Source: Acidobacteria bacterium RIFCSPLOWO2_12_FULL_66_21
GTDB lineage: Bacteria; Acidobacteriota; Vicinamibacteria; Vicinamibacterales; 2-12-FULL-66-21
DNA: 64,000 bases
Reading direction: 5' to 3'
Assembly (NCBI GenBank): GCA_001767455.1
Contig: MELC01000078.1
Span: forward strand, 1 to 64,000
Shown: positions 59,580 to 64,000 of the stretch, one piece after another
Position numbering within the stretch: position 1 is the stretch's first letter
How the letters are laid out: the number at the start of each line of letters is the position of its first letter
The notes under the pieces: generated by a model
What the model was told of the DNA's origin: nothing
The model's input: the letters and a program-made list of their open reading frames with translations, nothing else
The model's database searches: none
Position numbers and translations under genes: made by a program

Positions 59580-59716
59580 GTCCGCGTCGCGGGTCACTCG
59601 TCGACTGCACGGTTGCGGGGACAGCGATCGGGGCAGGGGCCACGGTGGCGACGCTCAACCTGAAGGATTTCCGGCGGCCGGCGGCTTTCGCGCCGTGGCT
59701 CACACCAGCTCGCTGA
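59580..59716 (+). pseudogene. PIN-domain toxin 3' remnant
   Basis: Reads SLVDCTVAGTAIGAGATVAT then LNLKDFRRPAAFAPW and stop, the C-terminal part of a VapC-like PIN nuclease (D..IAA.A...GA.LATLN..DF). The N-terminal catalytic acids are absent. Its last bases overlap the convergent Uma2-type gene. Confidence 0.75.
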
Positions 59717-60257
59717 CCGCCACCTTCAGCGCAGGGAACTGCCGCGACGTCACCAGCTCTCCGGACCCGAACCGCCGGTGCGCGCGATAGCCGTCCGGCG
59801 ACGGGTCAGTGTAGAGGTCGACCGCATCTCGGCTCAGCACGATCAGCCACGCTTCCGGAATTCCTGCCTGGGCGTATCGAGGCAGCTTCGCGCGGCGGTC
59901 GAAGTCCTCCGAGGTGTCGGCGACTTCGATCACGAGCCGCACATCGGCCGGCGTCGGGTGGCCGCCGCGGTAGAAGTCCGCCCGCGGCCGCAGGATCAGC
60001 ACGTCAGGCTGTGGCTCCGAGGAGTCATCGAGGGTGAGCGGATTCTGCACGCTGACGATGACCGAGGAACCCAACTGGGCGGCCAGCGTGTGGGTGAGAT
60101 AATTCACACAGCCGGCATGCCGGCTGCCAATCGGCGTCATCTCGAGAATCTCCCCGCCGAGTAACTCCACGCGGTCGTCTTCGCCGAAGACGCCACCCTG
60201 GGCCATCTGGTGAAACTCGCGAACGGTGAAGAGATGCCTCTGGACTTCGACGGGCAT
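59700..60257 (-). CDS. Uma2-family (DUF820) putative endonuclease
   Basis: A 185-residue protein: FTVREFHQMAQGGVFGEDDR, VELLGGEILEMTPIG, PQPDVLILRPRADFYRG, and VRLVIEVADTSEDFDRRAKL, the PD-(D/E)XK-type core of Uma2/DUF820 proteins (acidic PDV, E.AD). These are common in cyanobacteria, acidobacteria and planctomycetes; a restriction-like fold is known but function is not. The ATG of MPVEVQRHL is used. Confidence 0.85.
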   Translation of the reverse strand: MPVEVQRHLFTVREFHQMAQGGVFGEDDRVELLGGEILEMTPIGSRHAGCVNYLTHTLAAQLGSSVIVSVQNPLTLDDSSEPQPDVLILRPRADFYRGGHPTPADVRLVIEVADTSEDFDRRAKLPRYAQAGIPEAWLIVLSRDAVDLYTDPSPDGYRAHRRFGSGELVTSRQFPALKVAVSELV

Positions 60258-60337
60258 GACGTGTTGACCTGCCGGCAACCGGGCGGCAGCCAGTGTACCA
60301 CGCCGGCGCGCGACAACAGAAGCCAGCCAGGCAATCA

Positions 60338-60383
60338 CATCGATCTCGGCAACCGGCCGGCGCCTCTTCATTTACGAGCGGCA
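60338..60383 (+). pseudogene. Methyltransferase 3' terminal remnant
   Basis: Encodes ISATGRRLFIYERQ and stop, equal to the last residues of the gene at 54812 (ISGTGRRLFIYERE). Only this terminal piece remains, directly upstream of unassigned sequence. Confidence 0.82.
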
Positions 60384-60629
60384 ATGACCCACTTGGGCGG
60401 CTACGAGCCCTGGACCATGCGTGGCAGGGCCCCGCCGAGGGTGGCCCGGTGAGCGGTATAGCCGGCCTGGTCGAACCAGCCAATCTTGCGGTCGGCGTTG
60501 ACGAAAGCCAATCCCACCTCCACACCCGCGACCGCGGCTCGGTCGATCTCGCGTTCGGCCGCATGGGAATGCTGAAGCCACGCCGTCTTCAACGTCGTGG
60601 GATCGATGACGGCGCCCATTTCCCGCAAC
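60384..60629. other. Unassigned stretch
   Basis: No gene is recognised. A minus-strand open frame (LREMGAVIDPTTLKTAWLQH; VGLAFVNADRKIGWFDQAGY) passes through, but it has no matching family, no clear start and no ribosome site that I can see. Confidence 0.5.
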
Positions 60630-60835
60630 CGCGCGAGATCGACGCGGGAATTCCTCCGCAGCGCCCTCCGCCGCGCGCGCGACGCCGACAAGTAGCCGTG
60701 GGCGCGGTCCGCTCCCCTGCCTCCTTCCGCGACCCCGCGGGCCACGTCTATCACGCAGGGCATCACATCGTCCGCACCGTAAACGGCGCCACGGCGGGCG
60801 CGTACGAGGCGGTCCGCGACGCGGACGTGCAAAGA
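60630..60835 (+). pseudogene. Small protein tail plus methyltransferase 5' remnant
   Basis: Contains REFLRSALRRARDADK and stop, the tail of the YIDPGTGS-type protein, then VGAVRSPASFRDPAGHVYHA and GAYEAVRDADV, equal to the start of the methyltransferase at 54812 (MGAVRSQASFRDPAGHVFHL). The same two-gene junction is preserved, so a whole module was once duplicated here. Confidence 0.88.
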
Positions 60836-60949
60836 CCGGTGCCGCCCCCTTCGACGGCGCTCACGCCCGGCACGCCAGGGAACACCTGGCGTCCCCATGA
60901 CTTTCCGGGATCGAGAGGGTATTCTCTGAGTACAGATGGGAGACTTGCC

Positions 60950-61156
60950 GTGACCGAACTCGTGTTTCTTGTCGAGGAGGCTCAGGAGGGGGGATACACG
61001 GCTCGAGGGCTCGGGGAAGCCGTGTTCACCGAGGCAGACACGATGGAAGAATTGCGTCAGGCCGTGCGCGACGCGGTCCGGTGCCACTTCGAGCCAGGCG
61101 CCGAGCCCAAGGTCATTCGCCTCCACATGGTTCGGGACGAGGTGCTGACTACGTGA
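60950..61156 (+). CDS. HicB-like antitoxin
   Basis: A 68-residue HicB-type protein: TELVFLVEEAQEGGYTARGL, GEAVFTEADTMEELRQAVRD, and KVIRLHMVRDEVLTT. It would bind the HicA RNase and its operator. The GTG start has GGGAG eight bases upstream. It overlaps the defective hicA by 4 bp (GTGA). Its end is repeated at 56993. Confidence 0.82.
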   Translation: MTELVFLVEEAQEGGYTARGLGEAVFTEADTMEELRQAVRDAVRCHFEPGAEPKVIRLHMVRDEVLTT

Positions 61157-61284
61157 GGCTGCCTCGCGTCACCATCCCTCGTCACTCGACGCTGCGGGTC
61201 GGTACGCTATCCGGCGTCATCTCCGATCTCGCGCAACATCATCATCTCGATCGCGATGCGCTGCTGACCCTGCTCCTGTCGTGA
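61153..61284 (+). pseudogene. HicA-like toxin with internal deletion
   Basis: A 43-residue frame, VRLPRVTIPRHSTLRVGTLS then GVISDLAQHHHLDRDALLTL. Usual HicA proteins (about 75 residues) open RLPRxLSG..., with a central catalytic His in GSH; here RLPR is joined directly to the C-terminal RVTIPRH...LRVGTL part, so the catalytic region is gone. The same joint occurs at 57037. Confidence 0.8.
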
Positions 61285-61387
61285 GCGCCTCTCTTCGACG
61301 GGCGGTCAGGGATCAGGGTCGCTGCAGAGTAGCGCGGCCGCGCTCGAGGCGCTCCGCCGCCCAGGCGCCGCCTTCATTGACCTGCCG

Positions 61388-63103
61388 ATGACACGCGGCG
61401 ATAATCGTCCGGTGCCCCGCCAGTTGAAGATCGCTTCTCTCGGGCTGCTGCTGTTGCTTGCCTCGGCCGTTTTCGAAGCGCCCGTCGAAGGACAGGCGCC
61501 AAAGGCCGTCTCGAAGATGATGTACGTCCTTCCGAACTACCTGGGACATTCCGGACGCAGCGACGCGCAGTTCGCGGCGGACGTCTCCGACCTCCGGCAG
61601 CGCCTTGGGGAAGGCCGGTTCGTGCGGGTGGGCTTCTCGATGTTCATCATCGTCTCGATGGACGACTGGAACGTCAACCTGACCGACCACGCGGCGATCC
61701 GCGCCGCGCTGGCTTCCACGATCGCGCAGATGGACTTCATCATCAAGCGCGCGCGGGCCAGCGGCATCCCGGTAAATTTCTCGATACAGACGGCGGTCCG
61801 GGATCGATACGACCCGGTACAGACGGATGCCGAGCGCGCCGACCGCCGCAACACCTCGTGGTACGCGGACGGGCAGATGGCGAACGGCTGGATGACCTAC
61901 TCGCGGTACGCCAGGAAGTTCCGGAACGTCTTTGAAGCCTACGCGCGGGAGCTCGGATCCGTATTGGCGAATCGCATGGCCCGCTACCCTTCGACGGTGA
62001 TCTCCTCGAGCGGTGACGGCGAGAGCGAAATGTCGTACACGCGGTCCCTGATCGTGGACCCCACGTATACGGAGGCCACGTCACAACTGTGTGACTATTC
62101 GCCCTTCGCGATTGCCGAGTTCCGAGACTGGCTGCGCAACGGCGGCCTGTACGCGCAGGGGCAGCCGTTTGCCGGCCAGGGCTACGACCAGGCCGCGCGC
62201 TACCAGGGAGACGCGGCGCCCGGCACCGACACGAACGGCGACGGCCACACGCTCAACGGAGACTTCGGCACGTCGTTCACGAGCTGGAATCTCAAGCACT
62301 TCGACTGGAGCCTGAACGATCCGCTCGAGGGAGACCCCAACTCGATCCCGTCATTCGTCTACGAAGGAGCGAGCTTCAACCCGCTTCCGTCGCAGAACCC
62401 GGCCGGGTTCGACGCGCCGCGCACGCGTACGCCCGGAAACCGCTGGTGGGACACGTGGGACTTCTTCCGCGCCATCATGGTGTGGCACTACAACGTCGAC
62501 TTCGCGCGGTGGATGACGACGACGGCGGACACCGACACGAAGCGGACGGTGCCCTCGTCGAAGTGGTTCTCGCACCAGCTGCCGGGGGATTACCTGTTCG
62601 GCAGCTCGCCATCGAACCCGAATTTCCGTCTCATCACGTCGGCAAGCCCATACTGGGTCGGCGACATCTCCCCGTACGGCGGTCTCGGCATCACGTCGTT
62701 CAACATCAACGCCGGCGGGGGACACTACTTCCACACCACCCGCAACGTGGTACCCCAGATTTCCGCCCGCGGCGTGCGATGGGCGATCCTCGAGTGGAAC
62801 CCTTCGGTCCCGGTGTCGAACTCGCTGGACGTGTACGAGCAGGAGATGGCGGTGATCGAGCAGTACAAACCCACCGTCGTGGTGCCGTGGGCCTGGGGAA
62901 GCACGCAGCCAGCCTCCCGGGTGGAGAACACCCCGTTCGAGATTGCGCTGCGGGACATGATCGCCCGCGTCAAGGACGGGCCGACGAGCGGGAGTTTCGG
63001 GCCATCGTTCGCGCCGATGTTCCTCCCGCCGGGCGAGACGGCTGACCTGCGGCCGCTCGGCTCGCTCTGGCCCATTCGCGTTCCGCGCCGACAGGAGAAA
63101 TGA
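61388..63103 (+). CDS. Secreted protein, glycoside hydrolase-like
   Basis: A 571-residue protein with a signal peptide (LKIASLGLLLLLASAVFEAP, cleavage near GQA). The mature part has a TIM-barrel feel: FVRVGFSMFIIVSMDDWNVN, ISSSGDGESEMSYTRSL, DYSPFAIAEFRDWLRNGGLY (an active-site-like acidic segment), and GVRWAILEWNPSVPV. It resembles GH42-like proteins, but no catalytic pair can be assigned with confidence. Its 3' end overlaps the lipoprotein gene by 4 bp, and a paralog starts at 63717. Confidence 0.65.
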   Translation: MTRGDNRPVPRQLKIASLGLLLLLASAVFEAPVEGQAPKAVSKMMYVLPNYLGHSGRSDAQFAADVSDLRQRLGEGRFVRVGFSMFIIVSMDDWNVNLTDHAAIRAALASTIAQMDFIIKRARASGIPVNFSIQTAVRDRYDPVQTDAERADRRNTSWYADGQMANGWMTYSRYARKFRNVFEAYARELGSVLANRMARYPSTVISSSGDGESEMSYTRSLIVDPTYTEATSQLCDYSPFAIAEFRDWLRNGGLYAQGQPFAGQGYDQAARYQGDAAPGTDTNGDGHTLNGDFGTSFTSWNLKHFDWSLNDPLEGDPNSIPSFVYEGASFNPLPSQNPAGFDAPRTRTPGNRWWDTWDFFRAIMVWHYNVDFARWMTTTADTDTKRTVPSSKWFSHQLPGDYLFGSSPSNPNFRLITSASPYWVGDISPYGGLGITSFNINAGGGHYFHTTRNVVPQISARGVRWAILEWNPSVPVSNSLDVYEQEMAVIEQYKPTVVVPWAWGSTQPASRVENTPFEIALRDMIARVKDGPTSGSFGPSFAPMFLPPGETADLRPLGSLWPIRVPRRQEK

Positions 63104-63504
63104 GGGTTCTCGCAGCAGCGTGCGCGCTCGCCTTCGTGCTGGCAGCGGCGGCGTGCGGCGGCTCGCCGACGTCGCCGGGCGGCGGCGACAGCACGCAGAC
63201 CATCAGCGGCAGCGTGAGTGCGTACGGGACCACGTCGCACTCGATCGAGGCGGCGCGCGCCGGGACGCTGAGCGTCACCTTGACGTGGACCGGCCCCGCC
63301 GACCTCGATCTCTACCTGACGCCGATTGACTGTGACGGATACCCGCCGGACAACTGTGTGATTCTCGCCAGCTCGACCGCGTCGAGCGGCAATAGCGAGC
63401 GGATCGACTGGTCGCCCGCCGCCAGCGAACGGTTCAAGGTCTGGGTCGACAATTTCAGCCCGACCCTGTCGACAAGCTACACCATCGTCGCGGCCCTGCG
63501 CTGA
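63100..63504 (+). CDS. Lipoprotein with PPC-like beta-sandwich domain
   Basis: A 134-residue lipoprotein. The N-terminal signal LAAACALAFVLAAAACGG carries a lipobox with Cys19. The body (ISGSVSAYGTTSHSIEAARA, LSVTLTWTGPADLDLYLTP, RFKVWVDNFSPT) matches the bacterial pre-peptidase C-terminal (PPC) beta-sandwich pattern (D.D.Y...). The ATG at 63100 has GGAG upstream in acaggagaa and overlaps the previous gene's stop. Probably anchored to the outer or inner membrane; may bind carbohydrate. Confidence 0.8.
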   Translation: MRVLAAACALAFVLAAAACGGSPTSPGGGDSTQTISGSVSAYGTTSHSIEAARAGTLSVTLTWTGPADLDLYLTPIDCDGYPPDNCVILASSTASSGNSERIDWSPAASERFKVWVDNFSPTLSTSYTIVAALR

Positions 63505-63505
63505 G

Positions 63506-63628
63506 CTATCGAAGGGGCTGGCCGAACGGCCGGGGCTGGCGCTCCTGCTGTTCGTCCCAGGCCTTGACGCGGTGATACAGCGCCGCGATGACGAACGCGG
63601 CAACCGTGAGTAGCGTCCAGTTGAACAT
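63506..63628 (-). CDS. Forty-residue membrane protein
   Basis: A small frame, MFNWTLLTVAAFVIAALYHR, then VKAWDEQQERQPRPFGQPLR and TAG. One membrane helix is followed by a charged, proline-rich tail. An AGGAA site lies 5 bp before the ATG. It converges with the lipoprotein gene (1 bp gap) and is too short for most annotation cut-offs. Function unknown. Confidence 0.55.
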   Translation of the reverse strand: MFNWTLLTVAAFVIAALYHRVKAWDEQQERQPRPFGQPLR

Positions 63629-63716
63629 ATCGTTCCTGATTCAAAAGACGAGCCACAGGCCCTTTCGGTCTTTCCGGGCGTTTTGGGCCTCTGAGTACTG
63701 TTTCGGTTCCGCGTCG

Positions 63717-64000
63717 ATGACACGACAGAGCTTGGCTTACATTTTTGTCCTCCTGCTGTGTGCCGCGACCGGGGCGCCCGCAGGCCAGGTCGCCGGCAGC
63801 GCCGCAACCGGGCCCCCCTTCTACGTGCTCCCGCTCTGGCTGGAGTACCAGTCGGCCGGCGAGGAGACCGTCACCCGCGAGGTGCAGGAGCTCCGCCGGC
63901 GGCTCGGACCAGAGAGCCCGCGCGTCCGCCTTGGCTTCACCACGTACGTATTTCTGTCGATGGACGACTGGAATGTGGACGTCTCCGACCGCGACGCGCT
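63717..64000 (+). CDS. Secreted paralog of the 61388 protein, cut by window end
   Basis: The first 94 residues: a signal peptide (LAYIFVLLLCAATGAPAGQ) then YVLPLWLEYQSAGEE and RVRLGFTTYVFLSMDDWNVD. The last block equals FVRVGFSMFIIVSMDDWNVN of the protein at 61388, so the two are tandem paralogs separated by the lipoprotein and the small membrane gene. The C-terminal part lies beyond base 64000. Confidence 0.82.
   Translation, partial: MTRQSLAYIFVLLLCAATGAPAGQVAGSAATGPPFYVLPLWLEYQSAGEETVTREVQELRRRLGPESPRVRLGFTTYVFLSMDDWNVDVSDRDA

Noticed and set aside
63643-63680. Possible riboswitch or terminator in the gap before the last gene
   Set aside because: An AAAGAC/GTCTTT pairing with an 18-base loop exists, but the stem is short, and no known riboswitch consensus could be matched.
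1-64000. CRISPR arrays, tRNA or rRNA genes, att sites
   Set aside because: No regularly spaced repeats, cloverleaf-like segments or rRNA-like stretches were noticed on reading; a tRNAscan or Rfam search would be needed to exclude them fully.

Overview
The window is high-GC DNA from a Gram-negative-type bacterium. It is almost entirely a surface-glycan (O-antigen or capsule type) biosynthesis island. No rRNA, tRNA or CRISPR array was seen. The gene style (GC-rich code, many 4-bp ATGA/GTGA overlaps, a Uma2-type protein, HicAB/MazEF pieces, a YIDPGTGS small protein) would fit an acidobacterial (Vicinamibacteria-like) genome, but that placement is inference.

Layout. (1) 0-11.6 kb, minus strand: a WecE-like aminotransferase cut by the window edge, a GT-C-like membrane protein, a transaldolase, a large surface-carbohydrate protein, and a tightly coupled block of HpcH/HpaI aldolase, KdsB-like cytidylyltransferase, Gfo/Idh, SDR, two related methyltransferases and an acyltransferase. 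(2) 11.7-31 kb: an O-antigen ligase on the plus strand, then minus-strand glycosyltransferases, SIS and 2-hydroxyacid dehydrogenase proteins, a frameshifted TylF-type methyltransferase, the initiating sugar-phosphate transferase, a second aminotransferase, GNAT, a B12/radical-SAM enzyme, a PglA-like transferase, an AsnB-type amidotransferase, a Wzy-like polymerase and an ABC flippase. (3) 31-50.2 kb: RmlD-like and PseB-like enzymes, a PFTS-motif protein, and a complete legionaminic-acid-type set (LegC, LegB, PtmE-like, LegH, LegG, LegI, LegF, with PtmA-like SDR and Gfo/Idh partners), plus a deacetylase and an amidinotransferase. (4) 50.1-54.6 kb: decayed genes, a membrane CapD/PglF-type enzyme, and two paralogous winged-helix regulators that share a promoter, operator and leader. 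(5) 54.6-61.3 kb: a small membrane protein and methyltransferase pair, then a graveyard of toxin-antitoxin pieces, repeats and decayed copies. (6) 61.4-64 kb: secreted proteins, including two paralogs and a lipoprotein.

The main result is that the gaps between intact genes at 38.8-50.9 kb are not random DNA. They hold 5' or 3' stumps of nonulosonate-pathway genes whose intact copies lie elsewhere in the same window. Copy A (38-42 kb) keeps LegH, the P-loop protein and Gfo/Idh but has lost LegI, PtmA and LegF. Copy B (46-51 kb) keeps LegG, LegI, PtmA and LegF but has lost LegH, Gfo/Idh and the P-loop protein. The gene order is the same in both, which suggests a duplicated cassette resolved by complementary loss into one split, still complete pathway.

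A second highlight is the pair of regulators at 51.0-51.7 and 53.8-54.4 kb. Each is preceded by a sigma70-like promoter with TTGACA and a 17-bp spacer, a GTTCA-N5-TGAAC palindrome just after the -10 box, and a nearly identical 23-bp leader. They look like autoregulated controllers of the glycan island.
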